Source of the DNA: CAZIGK01 sp964538615
GTDB taxonomy: Bacteria; Pseudomonadota; Alphaproteobacteria; Rickettsiales; RI-342
Assembly (NCBI GenBank): GCA_964538615.1
Contig: CAZIGK010000037.1
Coordinates: forward strand, 1 to 17,897
DNA length: 17,897 bases
Direction of reading: 5' to 3'
The position numbers were made by a program, and so were the translations under genes. Shown here piece after piece: positions 1 to 8,272 of the stretch. The number at the start of each line of letters is the position of its first letter. Position 1 is the stretch's first letter. The notes under the pieces were generated by a model. That model was given only the letters and a program-made list of their open reading frames with translations, did not search any database and had not been told where the DNA came from.

Positions 1-59
1 GAGGGGCTTTAGCCCCGACGCGTAGCGGGGCTAGCAAGCCGAGCGGAGTCAGGGAAAAA
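1..59. repeat. Intergenic repeat, copy 1 (behind glnD stop)
   Basis: This 59-base stretch matches bases 6216-6274 with about five differences. Both copies contain a GGGGCT..AGCCCC mini-hairpin, a central GACGCGTAGCG, a GGCTAG..AAGCC stem and the tail CCGAGCGGAG followed by an A-rich run. It begins at the window edge, so its left limit is unknown. It lies five bases beyond the glnD stop codon. Read in the glnD sense, it starts with a T-rich run and then GC-rich stems, so it may influence 3' end formation, but the order (T run before stems) is not that of a normal intrinsic terminator. Confidence 0.75.
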
Positions 60-64
60 TCCCC

Positions 65-2773
65 CTAAGAGGTGGTTTCCAGACGAGCGTCGGCTTCTCC
101 CAGAGTATCAAGAAGCTGTTGGCGCAAGTTTTCCAGCCTTTCCTGTTGGGTGATTTTGGTGCCGATCATGTCTTTGATGTAGAAGACGTCAATGGCTTTT
201 TCTCCGTAGGTGGAGACGTGTGCGGTGGAGATCATCAGCCCTTCCAGTGTCAGGGTACGGGCAATGGTATAGAGCAATCCCAGCCGGTCACGGGCGTTGA
301 TTTCCACAATGGTGTGGTTGCGGCTGGTGCTGTTATCAATCAGCACTTGTGGTTTGACGTGGAAGACATGGCTGCTTTTGCGGTAAGGATTGGGGCGTGG
401 TGTGAAGAGCGCTTGTTTGAGTGGGGCACCCAAGGCATGGCGGATGGTTTGTGTCAGTTCCTGTTGTTTGCGTGGAGAGGTAATGGGCTCTCGCTGATGG
501 TTTTGTACATCGAAGAGCAAAATGCTGTAGCCGAGCGAGGTGGTGAAACTTTTGGCGGTGACGACCTGCACGCTGGAGGCGGCGCAGGCGCCTGCGACCT
601 GCATGAATAGCCCATGCTGGCTAATGGTGCAGAGGCTCAGGCGGGTCAGGCCTTGCTCTGGCTGTTGGGTGAACGCCAATGCGAAGGGGTCGTCATTTTG
701 CATGGTCTGGTGCAGAAGTTCTGCCAGATTTTGGTGCTCCTGCAGAGACATGCCCAGCCAAAAGGATGCGTGATTGGGGCGGAGATATTGTTCCCGCAGA
801 CGCGCAGGCCAATGCGTAAGGCTATCGGACAGAGTGCGTTTGATTTGTTGCATGCGGCTTTCGCGGTCGGCCAGAAAACCGCCGCCGCCCATGGCTTCTG
901 CCGCACGGTTATACAGTTCCCGCATCAGGGTGCCTTTCCAGCTATTCCAAACGCTGGGACCTACGGCGCGGATATCTGCCACGGTGAGAAGCAGCAGCAG
1001 TTTCAAACGCTCCGGAGATTGTACCATATCCACAAAACGGCGGATGGTGCCGGGGTCGGAGAGGTCACGCCGGAAAGCGGTATCCGAAAAAATGAGATGG
1101 TGGCGTACCAGCCAGGCGGTGGTTTCAATTTCCGGCGTGGGGAGTCCCAGTTGCCTACCCAGTTTGCGGGCTATTTGTTCTCCCAGTTCGGAGTGGTTGC
1201 CGCCGCGTCCTTTGGCGATATCATGCAGCAGCAACCCAAGAAACAGAGCATTGCGCAGTTGTACGCGGTGAATCACATCGCTGGCGAGAGGCAGTGCTTC
1301 CTTGAGTTCGCCTTTCTCGATGCTGTTCAGGATGGAGATAGCTTGCAGGGTATGTTCATCCACGGTGTAGATATGGTACATATCAAACTGCATCATGCCG
1401 ATGATGCGTCCGAAATCTGGCAGGAAGCGCCCCAGCACGCCGGATTCGCTGAGGCGGCGAAGGGTCACCCCCGGTTGATGCGGATGGGTGAGTATGCGCA
1501 GAAACAGCCGGTTGGGAGCCGGATCCCGCCGAAAGGCGGGAGTGATGAGAGAGAGGTTGCGGCTGATGAGTTGCAGGGCTTCCGGATGGATATCCAGATG
1601 ATGCGACTGGGCGATAGCAAAAAACTGGAGCAGGCGGGAAGGGTCTTCCCGCAGCCAGTCTGCGGATGCGATGGTCAGGCGACTGCCTTTGAGGGGAAGC
1701 CCTTCGACCGTGCGGCGGCGGCGTAGCAGGTTGGGCAGGCTGCTGAAGGCGCTTTTATCCGTGGTGCGTTGTTCCAGCGTGGTGCAGAGGCTGCGCGTGA
1801 GGTCTCCCACGGTGCGGACGGCCAGGAAATACCCTTTCATGAACCGTTCTACCCCTAACAGGCCGGGGCGGTCTTCGTAGCCCAGCATATGTGCCAGTTC
1901 TCGCTGGATATCGAAGGTGAGGCGGTTGGTGCCGTTCTGGCTGATAAGATGCATACCGATACGGGTTTGCCACAGAAACTCCCGCGCTTGTTTGAACTGC
2001 TGATATTCTTGCGGGGTCAGAATGTGCTGCTCTCGCATGTCAATGGAGCGTTGCAGGTGGCAGGCGACTTTTGCCAGCCAGAACAGGGTTTGCAGGTCGC
2101 GCAGACCCCCTTTGCCTTCTTTGATATTCGGCTCCAGAATATAGCGGGAATCGCCACAGGTGTTGTGGCGTTGGTCGCGCTCTTGCAGGCGTTGGCGAAT
2201 GAACTCTGCTTCGCGTCCCTGAATGGCTTTTTTGAAAAATTGATCCTGAAAGCGTTGGGCGTAAGCGGCATCACCATGCAGGAAACGGGCATCCAGCAGG
2301 CTGGTGAAAATGGAGAGATCTTCCCGCGCGAGTTTGAGGCAATTTTCGATGCTGCGGGTAGCATGACCGACCTTGAACCCCTGATCCCACAGGCAATAGA
2401 GCAGGCATTCCACCAGTGGCTTGAGCGTGGCTTCGTCTTCGCCTTCAAAGAGAAACAGCAGATCAATATCTGAATAGGGAGCCATCATACGGCGGCCATA
2501 GCCGCCGGTGGCCAGTATAGCAAACTGGGGGATGGGGGTTGGTAAAATACCGCGAAGAATGCCCAGTATTAACGTATCCGCCAGAGTGGTGTAAGCCTCA
2601 GCCGTGGTTTTGCCTTTACGGTGGGTGCGGAACTCGTCAGCGATGGCCGTGCGCTGTTGTTGCAGCCATGGAGTGAGTAACGGTCGCGCCAGCGCCGGTA
2701 CCTGCGGCAGAGAGGGAGACTGGCGAAACAGCTCGGAGATATTGTCGGGTAGCGGGGTAAGGGCGATGGACAT
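65..2773 (-). CDS. glnD: Bifunctional PII uridylyltransferase / uridylyl-removing enzyme
   Basis: GlnD is the cytoplasmic glutamine sensor of nitrogen control: it adds UMP to PII proteins when glutamine is low and removes it when glutamine is high. The 902-residue product has the full family layout. The nucleotidyltransferase motif GGYGRRMMAPYSDID lies at about residues 90-104, with metal-binding aspartates D102 and D104. A central helical part carries the conserved KEGKGGLRDLQ stretch near residue 220. The HD hydrolase domain has DEHT (H474) and LHDIAKGRGGNHSELG (H517, D518). Two ACT domains follow at about 709-790 and 820-900. Length is close to the E. coli enzyme (890). The start is ATG 2773 with only a weak ribosome site. 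A poor TATAGT-type minus-strand promoter is possible at 2818-2823 (TTGTTT about 19 bases upstream). The gene stands alone, divergent from the secretion pair. Long plus-strand frames opposite it are shadows. Confidence 0.97.
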   Translation of the reverse strand: MSIALTPLPDNISELFRQSPSLPQVPALARPLLTPWLQQQRTAIADEFRTHRKGKTTAEAYTTLADTLILGILRGILPTPIPQFAILATGGYGRRMMAPYSDIDLLFLFEGEDEATLKPLVECLLYCLWDQGFKVGHATRSIENCLKLAREDLSIFTSLLDARFLHGDAAYAQRFQDQFFKKAIQGREAEFIRQRLQERDQRHNTCGDSRYILEPNIKEGKGGLRDLQTLFWLAKVACHLQRSIDMREQHILTPQEYQQFKQAREFLWQTRIGMHLISQNGTNRLTFDIQRELAHMLGYEDRPGLLGVERFMKGYFLAVRTVGDLTRSLCTTLEQRTTDKSAFSSLPNLLRRRRTVEGLPLKGSRLTIASADWLREDPSRLLQFFAIAQSHHLDIHPEALQLISRNLSLITPAFRRDPAPNRLFLRILTHPHQPGVTLRRLSESGVLGRFLPDFGRIIGMMQFDMYHIYTVDEHTLQAISILNSIEKGELKEALPLASDVIHRVQLRNALFLGLLLHDIAKGRGGNHSELGEQIARKLGRQLGLPTPEIETTAWLVRHHLIFSDTAFRRDLSDPGTIRRFVDMVQSPERLKLLLLLTVADIRAVGPSVWNSWKGTLMRELYNRAAEAMGGGGFLADRESRMQQIKRTLSDSLTHWPARLREQYLRPNHASFWLGMSLQEHQNLAELLHQTMQNDDPFALAFTQQPEQGLTRLSLCTISQHGLFMQVAGACAASSVQVVTAKSFTTSLGYSILLFDVQNHQREPITSPRKQQELTQTIRHALGAPLKQALFTPRPNPYRKSSHVFHVKPQVLIDNSTSRNHTIVEINARDRLGLLYTIARTLTLEGLMISTAHVSTYGEKAIDVFYIKDMIGTKITQQERLENLRQQLLDTLGEADARLETTS

Positions 2774-2894
2774 GGGAGTAAGGCCGCTGGGATGGAAGCT
2801 GAGGGATAGGAATGACCACTATACATGGGGGTTGTTAAGGGAAAACAAACTATCTGTGCGTAGGTTGAGGGGATAACCTTTGCTAAGGAAACCT

Positions 2895-4583
2895 ATGGTC
2901 GCCCGTTCGCCACTGTTGCAGGATATTACGGACAAAGTAAAGCAGTCGCTGAAGTTTGTGTTGCTGTTTAGTCTGGCATCCAACCTGCTGATGTTATTTA
3001 TGCCACTTTATTCCCTACAGGTGTTTGACCGTGTATTAACCAGCTATAGTGTGGATACGCTGGTGATGCTAACCCTGATTACTGTGATAGGCTTATTATT
3101 TTTCTCTGTCTTTTATGCAATACGCTGTTTCATTACGTCGCGGTTGGGGCAATGGGTGGATGAGCAGGTAGCGCCCGTTATTTTGCAGCATACCCTGATG
3201 CGAAGTGCGCAGGGGCTGGATCGGCAAGGGACGCAAAATATGCGGGATTTGCAAATGATTCGGGGTTTTATCACTTCCCCCGGATTGCAAACATTGCTGG
3301 ATGCGCCGTGGGCACCGATTTTTTTGCTGATTGTGTTTATGATTCATGCCTCTCTGGGTGTTGTCACACTGGTGGGGGGACTATTGCTGCTGGCATTGGC
3401 CGTAGCAACGGAATGGTCTATTAAGCGGTTGTCCGCTGAAGGGAGTAAGCATGCGCTGGAAGCCTTGAAAATTAGCGATGCGGCGAACCAGAATGCGGAA
3501 TCCGTGGAAGCGATGGGGTTGATGAAGCCTTTGCTGACCTACTGGTCGAAGGCGAACGAACAGATGGTGCATGCGCAGACGCTGGCCGCGAACCGGGTGA
3601 ATATTCTGACATCCATTTCCAAGGCGCTGCGCATGATTTTGCAGGTGGCGCTGATGGGGGTGGCGGCTTTATTAGCCATGGATCATGCGATTAGCGCCGG
3701 AGGAATGATTGCGGCTTCTATTTTGTCTGGTCGGGCGCTGGCACCGTTTGAGGCTGCGATTGGGTTATGGAAAACGGTACTTTCCGCAAAAGAAAGTTAT
3801 GCGCGGTTGAATGACGCATTGCTGAAAGCCCCACCGGAGCGAGGGCATATGAACCTGCCGACGCCTAAGGGGGAACTGACGGCAGAGAATGTAGTGTATC
3901 GGCCAATTAATGGTGACCGATTGATTTTGCGTAGTATTTCCTTTACCATTCATCCCGGTGAAGCTGTGGGGTTGATTGGGCCGAGTGCTGCCGGAAAATC
4001 CACACTGGCAAAAACGCTGGTAGGGATTTTGCCGCCAACATCTGGCAAGGTGCGGCTGGACGGAGTGGATGTCTACCAGTGGAACCGCAATGATATTGGC
4101 CAGTATATTGGCTATTTGCCGCAGCAGGTGGAGCTATTTCACGGCACGATTAAAGACAATATTGCCCGTTTGCAACTGGATGCCAGAGATGAAGATGTGG
4201 TGGAAGCCGCGCAACTGGCAGGAGCGCATGAATTGATTTTACGCTTTCCTGAAGGCTATGAGACGATGGTGGGGCCGGGGATTAGTTCGCTATCGCATGG
4301 GCAAAAGCAGCGCATTGCATTGGCACGTTGTTTCTATGGTAAGCCCCGGCTACTGATTTTGGATGAGCCGAACTCGAATCTGGATGGTGAAGGCGAACGT
4401 GCGCTAAAGACGGCCATTGAAAATGCGAAGCGGTTGGGCATTACCTGTATCGTCATTGCGCACAAGCCATCGCTGGTGACCATTATGAACCGTATTATGA
4501 TGGTGCGGGATGGGATGGTTGAAGCGTTTGGGCCAACGGATGAAATATTACGGCGGTATGTACGCCCCACCGAGCCAGCGTGA
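2895..4583 (+). CDS. Type I secretion ABC transporter/permease, PrtD family
   Basis: This is the inner-membrane ATPase/permease of a type I secretion system, which drives export of a substrate with a C-terminal signal straight through both membranes. The 562-residue protein has an N-terminal membrane domain with several hydrophobic helices (about residues 20-300), then an ABC domain: Walker A GPSAAGKST near 362, Q-loop YLPQQVELF, signature LSHGQKQR near 466, Walker B LLILDEP near 486, and an H-loop in VIAHKPS. LDEPNSNLD is characteristic of the PrtD subgroup, and no C39 peptidase domain is present. The signature reads LSHGQ rather than the usual LSGGQ. ATG 2895 was chosen because AAGGA sits five bases upstream; an in-frame TTG at 2880 would add five residues. 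It is followed 14 bases later by the adaptor gene, so they are surely one operon. Neither an outer-membrane TolC-type channel nor an RTX-like substrate is present here. Confidence 0.93.
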   Translation: MVARSPLLQDITDKVKQSLKFVLLFSLASNLLMLFMPLYSLQVFDRVLTSYSVDTLVMLTLITVIGLLFFSVFYAIRCFITSRLGQWVDEQVAPVILQHTLMRSAQGLDRQGTQNMRDLQMIRGFITSPGLQTLLDAPWAPIFLLIVFMIHASLGVVTLVGGLLLLALAVATEWSIKRLSAEGSKHALEALKISDAANQNAESVEAMGLMKPLLTYWSKANEQMVHAQTLAANRVNILTSISKALRMILQVALMGVAALLAMDHAISAGGMIAASILSGRALAPFEAAIGLWKTVLSAKESYARLNDALLKAPPERGHMNLPTPKGELTAENVVYRPINGDRLILRSISFTIHPGEAVGLIGPSAAGKSTLAKTLVGILPPTSGKVRLDGVDVYQWNRNDIGQYIGYLPQQVELFHGTIKDNIARLQLDARDEDVVEAAQLAGAHELILRFPEGYETMVGPGISSLSHGQKQRIALARCFYGKPRLLILDEPNSNLDGEGERALKTAIENAKRLGITCIVIAHKPSLVTIMNRIMMVRDGMVEAFGPTDEILRRYVRPTEPA

Positions 4584-4597
4584 GGGGGGAGGGGAAC

Positions 4598-6082
4598 ATG
4601 GTAAAAAAACGTTTCAAAAAACCAGAAAAAATGGCTGTCTCTGCGGCACAGACAGAGGCTTCTGCAGTAGTCGATGTCAACGGGGAGGCAGAAAGCATCA
4701 GCCGTGGGCAGCAATGGGTGGAAGAGCGCATGGTACCCTGGCTGGACAAGCTCTCTTTCTGGATACAGAGGGATAAGAGCACCCAATTGCGTGACGAGAA
4801 TGAACTGATTGCGTATGGCCCCATACGCATTGGCATTTGGCTGCTAGTGCTGGTGTTTGGTGTATGTGGCGGCTGGGCAGCACTGGCGCCTTTATCCAGT
4901 GCGGCGGTAGCGCCCGGTGTGATTGTGCTGGATGCGAATAAAAAAACCATTCAGCATTTGGAAGGTGGTATTATTGATACGATTCTGGTGCGTGAGGGTG
5001 ATTTGGTGGATGCGGGGCAGCCGTTAATACGGCTAAGTGAAACCGCAGCACGTGCGAAGCTGGAACTGGTCAGGGGGCAATTGATTGCAGAACAGGCGAT
5101 GGTTGCCCGTCTGCTGGCAGAACGAAACCGGGCAGATACGGTGGAGTTTGCACAGGAACTGGAAGCATCCCGTGAGCCGGATGTGATTGAGACTCTGAAT
5201 AACCAGCGGCAGCTTTTTATGGCTCGTAAACGTGCCATGGAAGGTAAAATAGATGTGTTGCGGCAGCACATTGAGCAATCGCACGATGAGATTGAGGGTC
5301 TGAAGTCGCAGTCAAAATCTGCCGGGAGTCAGATTTCATTTATCAATGAAGAAATTGCTGTAGTGAGCAAGCTATTGAAGAGCGGTAACGCCGTAAAGCC
5401 AAGGCTATTGAATTTGCAGCGGCAGCGGGCAGATTTGGAAGGTAAGCGCGGGGAGTATCTGGCGTTGATTGCGCGGGCGGAACAAACAATTGCCCAGACC
5501 GAACTGGAAATTATTAATGTACAGAATGAATATTTGAAAGAAGTGACGGATACACTGAAAGAAACGCAGGTAAGGCTTTCCTCCCTGCAGGAGCAGATGA
5601 AAGCAGCGGAAGATGTGAGCCTACGACTGGATATTGTGGCTCCAGTGGCGGGTAAGGTGACGGCGTTGAAAGTGCATACCCGTGGTGGGGTGATTGCGCC
5701 GGGTGAGGCGGTCATGGATATTGTGCCGCTGAATGATCTGATGGTGGTCGAAGCGCGTATTAACCCGCAGGATATTGATGTGGTGCACCGTGATTTGCCT
5801 GCCAAGGTGCGCCTGAGTGCCTACAAAACCCGTCAGGTGCCGCCGTTTAGTGGCGAAGTGATGGATGTATCGGCGGATCGGTTTCAGGATCAGGTCACGG
5901 GAGAAACCTATTATCTGGCGCGGGTTGCGATTAATCCGGAGGATATTGCGGTGTACCCGGATGTGGAACTGTACCCCGGTATGCCGGCAGAGGTGTTGAT
6001 TGTGACGGGTGAACGCACCATGCTGCAATATATGTTTGCTCCGATTAGCGATAGTTTCTTCCGGGCGATGCGGGAGCAATAA
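4598..6082 (+). CDS. Type I secretion membrane-fusion adaptor, HlyD/PrtE family
   Basis: This periplasmic adaptor links the inner-membrane ABC transporter to an outer-membrane channel. The 494-residue product has a basic cytoplasmic N-terminus (MVKKRFKKPEK), a longer than usual cytoplasmic stretch, and one membrane helix at about residues 76-98 (IGIWLLVLVFGVCGGWAAL). After it come the first half of the lipoyl/barrel-sandwich domain with the family hallmark IQHLEGGII, a long coiled-coil hairpin (about 150-335), the second lipoyl half (APVAGKVTALKVHTRGGVI), and a beta-barrel ending in YPGMPAEVLIVTGERT. The start is ATG 4598, behind a purine-rich GAGGGGGGAGGGG ribosome site that overlaps the stop of the upstream gene. 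An alternative GTG at 4580 overlaps that stop and would add six residues. Its substrate cannot be named. Confidence 0.94.
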   Translation: MVKKRFKKPEKMAVSAAQTEASAVVDVNGEAESISRGQQWVEERMVPWLDKLSFWIQRDKSTQLRDENELIAYGPIRIGIWLLVLVFGVCGGWAALAPLSSAAVAPGVIVLDANKKTIQHLEGGIIDTILVREGDLVDAGQPLIRLSETAARAKLELVRGQLIAEQAMVARLLAERNRADTVEFAQELEASREPDVIETLNNQRQLFMARKRAMEGKIDVLRQHIEQSHDEIEGLKSQSKSAGSQISFINEEIAVVSKLLKSGNAVKPRLLNLQRQRADLEGKRGEYLALIARAEQTIAQTELEIINVQNEYLKEVTDTLKETQVRLSSLQEQMKAAEDVSLRLDIVAPVAGKVTALKVHTRGGVIAPGEAVMDIVPLNDLMVVEARINPQDIDVVHRDLPAKVRLSAYKTRQVPPFSGEVMDVSADRFQDQVTGETYYLARVAINPEDIAVYPDVELYPGMPAEVLIVTGERTMLQYMFAPISDSFFRAMREQ

Positions 6083-6091
6083 ATCACCAGC

Positions 6092-6113
6092 CAGCCGAGC
6101 GGAGCCAAGGAAA
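6092..6113. repeat. Short fragment of the intergenic repeat
   Basis: AGCCGAGCGGAGCCAAGGAA repeats the 3' tail of the elements at 1-59 and 6216-6274, in the same orientation. It follows the stop of the adaptor gene by ten bases. Only the tail is present, so this is either a truncated copy or an independent module that the larger elements also contain. Confidence 0.6.
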
Positions 6114-6127
6114 AGCTTCTCGCGTGG

Positions 6128-6147
6128 ATGCCTGCCTTCGCAGGCAT
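6128..6147. repeat. Perfect palindromic hairpin (REP-like)
   Basis: ATGCCTGC-CTTC-GCAGGCAT is a perfect eight-pair stem with a four-base loop, followed by GACGGG. Hairpins of this form (ATGCC.GC..TTCG..GGCATGACG) recur between genes in many proteobacteria. It lies 45 bases behind the adaptor gene and could halt transcription or protect its mRNA. There is no T run after it on either strand, so it is not a textbook intrinsic terminator. Confidence 0.65.
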
Positions 6148-6215
6148 GACGGGTGTGGTCGTGCGAGGGACAAGAAGTGAGGACAGCAGTCCGAACCCTT
6201 TAGCGAGTGAAACGA

Positions 6216-6274
6216 GAGGGGCTTCAGCCCCGACGCGTAGCGAGGCTAGTAAGCCGAGCGGAGCCAGGAAAAAA
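6216..6274. repeat. Intergenic repeat, copy 2
   Basis: This is the second copy of the 59-base element at the left edge, about 90% identical, with the same mini-hairpin GGGGCT..AGCCCC, core GACGCGTAGCG, and tail AGCCGAGCGGAGCCAGG plus an A run. It lies five bases beyond the stop codon of the minus-strand gene at 6279-6944, exactly the spacing and orientation of copy 1 relative to glnD. The flanking bases 6196-6215 (CCCTTTAGCGAGTGAAACGAG) may belong to a longer version of the element, since copy 1 is cut by the window edge. Confidence 0.78.
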
Positions 6275-6278
6275 ACAC

Positions 6279-6944
6279 TCAGCTATTCACTTTTTCTCCA
6301 TTCAGCAGCCATGGCTGTGGTGAGGTGGAGAGGCGGTCATGGGTGCCCGGCAGGGCATAAAAACCATGTTCATAACCATCGATAAGCTGAATTTTATCGT
6401 CCTGAGGACGGGGTTGGCGGGGTTGCCATTGGGCGCGCAGGGTGAGTTGACCTTGCTTCCGTTCAACCCGAATACGGCTCCAGCCTGCCTGTTTGAGGGC
6501 GCGCCCCCATTGTTCTGGTGGCAGGTGGCAACGCACTTCCGCGTGATCCCCGCTGAGCAAAGCATCACTGCTGCGGGGTGGCTGGGTGTGAGGGATGCTG
6601 CCGCTAAAACCATAGGCCAGATGTTGTGCCGCCAGCAAGCTATCATAAACGGTGGCCATGAACAGGCCGTCTGCTGTGAGTAAGGTTCCGAGTGTTCGGA
6701 TAAACGGTATGAGCTGGGCAGACGTCAGGCATGGTAGCACAAAAGGTAGCCAGCAACCCTGAAATCCAGCCGGTTTTTGGGACTGGAGAGGGGCGAGGGA
6801 GAGGTGTATGCCATCATCATCCAGCGGAAGTTGCAGAGGATGTACCTGCCATGGTTTGGCTGGTGGCGACGGTGGCAGAGGACAGGCGATGCGACTGTTG
6901 GCATGGGGGGTGGTGAGATGCAGCAGGGAGGGGGGACGGGTCAT
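6279..6944 (-). CDS. Unrecognised 221-residue protein, possibly a methyltransferase remnant
   Basis: I do not recognise this protein with confidence. Residues about 65-105 (LPFVLPCLTSAQLIPFIRTLGTLLTADGLFMATVYD, in part) vaguely resemble the middle of BioC-like class I methyltransferases, where a hydrophobic strand is followed by a ..L.PDGLF...L.. stretch. A later segment, LPPEQWGRALKQAGW, also fits the usual late helix. The glycine-rich SAM-binding motif expected nearer the N-terminus is not visible; that region is Pro/His-rich. No signal peptide or membrane helix is apparent. The start ATG at 6944 overlaps the glycosyltransferase stop in an ATGA arrangement, so translation is probably coupled and the two gene products may act in one process. 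It may be a diverged enzyme, or a degraded one kept by coupling. Its stop is followed directly by the repeat at 6216-6274. Confidence 0.7.
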   Translation of the reverse strand: MTRPPSLLHLTTPHANSRIACPLPPSPPAKPWQVHPLQLPLDDDGIHLSLAPLQSQKPAGFQGCWLPFVLPCLTSAQLIPFIRTLGTLLTADGLFMATVYDSLLAAQHLAYGFSGSIPHTQPPRSSDALLSGDHAEVRCHLPPEQWGRALKQAGWSRIRVERKQGQLTLRAQWQPRQPRPQDDKIQLIDGYEHGFYALPGTHDRLSTSPQPWLLNGEKVNS

Positions 6945-8245
6945 GAGCTGCTCCTGTGGGAGGAGGAGAGGGGGGTGGCGGGGGGTGGATAATGTGCGGC
7001 AATGGCAGCGGCGGCTGGGGGTGGGGTACGCCCTTCGGCAATATCTCGCACCAGTTGCATATGCAGGGGCAGGACATCTTGCAGGGCATAATGTTGCAGA
7101 ACGGTCTGCCGTGCGGCATCGCGCATGGGTTGCATACGATCCTTGCTGGTGAGTAGGCGCGAGACGGCGTCTGCTATGTCGCGGGGGTTAAAGAAATCCA
7201 CCAGCAGGCCGTTCATACCATCGGTCATGACTTCTTCCACTGGCGTGGTACGTGAGGCGACCAGCGCACAGCCGCAGGCCATGGCCTCCAAAAAGGACCA
7301 GGACAGAACAAAAGGATAGGTGAGGTAAATATGGGCAGAAGAAAGTTGCAGCATATGCAGCATATGTTCATGTTTCAGGTGGCCCACGAAATGGATGCGC
7401 GAACTATCCAACGAGAGTTTTTCCTGCCAGATTTGGCGGTAACTTTTGCCGCCGGGCGGGGGTTTGCCGTAACTAACGCCGTCCGACCCAATGGCGACGA
7501 TATGTGCGTTTGGGTGTTCTTTGAGAATCATTTCTGCTGCTTGCATGAAGGATGGGAAGCCGCGGTAAGGTTCGAAGTTACGGGCGATATAGGTGACGAC
7601 CTGATCGCCTTCGCGCAGGCGGGTGCCATTGGGCAGGGTGACGCTGCGCCCCGTGTGGGGGCGGCAGAGAGTGGTATCAATACCATCATGCAGGACGCTG
7701 ATGCTGGGACGAAAAGCCGCGGGATGCTGTTGCCACTGCCAGTGGGTGGGGCTGTAACCCCAATCCGCCTGCGCTAAGGACAGCAGGTTCGTGGTGTTTT
7801 TGATCTGAATACGGCCATAGCCATCTTCATCCAGCGGGTCGTTGGGGTCAAAATTCACGTCTGCGCCGGATGTTCCGTAGTAAAACTCGAAAAAGCTGAG
7901 CATACGTGCCTGCGGATACAAATCGCGGATAAAGAGGGCATCCCCCCAGCCGGGGTGGGCAATGATGATATCTGGCGTAAAGCCACTGCGGGCAGTATAG
8001 GCTTTGCAGAGGCGGTAGACCTCTTGCCCCTGACGGATGGCGCGTTCGGTGGTGATGAGGTAGGGGTGCGTGAGGGGATTTGCTTCCCGCGGGGGGGTGT
8101 ATTCCAGCTTGGTCACACCGGGAATGTGGATGTGAGGGCGCGGCTTGGTGACAAACACAATGGTATGCTGGGCTTCATCTGCAAAGGCGCGTGCCAGATG
8201 TTTGAACTGGCCGGGCATATTAGGGTGCAGGAATAACATGCGCAT
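6941..8245 (-). CDS. Glycosyltransferase family 4 (GT-B fold)
   Basis: This is probably a nucleotide-sugar glycosyltransferase acting on a cell-surface glycan or glycoprotein; donor and acceptor are unknown. The N-terminal half begins MRMLFLHPNMPGQFKHLARAF, the first strand and loop typical of GT4 enzymes, and includes PDIIIAHPGWGDALF. A linker leads to the donor domain, with ARNFEPYRGFPSFMQA (R222 region), AHIVAIGSDG, IHFVGHL, and the sugar-nucleotide site PFVLSWSFLEAMACGCALVAS at about 311-331. There the usual EX7E motif keeps the second glutamate (E320) but has serine or valine at the first position. TPVEEVMTDGMNGLLVDFFNP is standard for the family. The 30-residue C-terminal tail is Pro/Ala/Ser-rich. 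It follows the small HIG1 gene by 27 bases. ATG 8245 has no clear Shine-Dalgarno site; ATG 8239 is an alternative two residues in. Confidence 0.9.
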   Translation of the reverse strand: MRMLFLHPNMPGQFKHLARAFADEAQHTIVFVTKPRPHIHIPGVTKLEYTPPREANPLTHPYLITTERAIRQGQEVYRLCKAYTARSGFTPDIIIAHPGWGDALFIRDLYPQARMLSFFEFYYGTSGADVNFDPNDPLDEDGYGRIQIKNTTNLLSLAQADWGYSPTHWQWQQHPAAFRPSISVLHDGIDTTLCRPHTGRSVTLPNGTRLREGDQVVTYIARNFEPYRGFPSFMQAAEMILKEHPNAHIVAIGSDGVSYGKPPPGGKSYRQIWQEKLSLDSSRIHFVGHLKHEHMLHMLQLSSAHIYLTYPFVLSWSFLEAMACGCALVASRTTPVEEVMTDGMNGLLVDFFNPRDIADAVSRLLTSKDRMQPMRDAARQTVLQHYALQDVLPLHMQLVRDIAEGRTPPPAAAAIAAHYPPPATPLSSSHRSSS

Positions 8246-8272
8246 GGGAGGGTCTCGTGTATCAGATGAAGC

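Noticed and set aside
614..1726. 370-residue plus-strand open frame opposite glnD, with other plus-strand frames at 119-610 and 1889-2473
   Set aside because: They lie wholly within the well-supported glnD coding region, have no family motifs, and arise from its codon bias on the opposite strand.
2774..2894. Operator or riboswitch in the divergent gap between glnD and the secretion pair
   Set aside because: Only a short AGGTT..AACCT inverted repeat and a poor promoter match are visible, too little to support a feature.
6128..6147. Hairpin as an intrinsic terminator for the adaptor gene
   Set aside because: No U run follows it on either strand, so it was recorded as a palindromic repeat instead.
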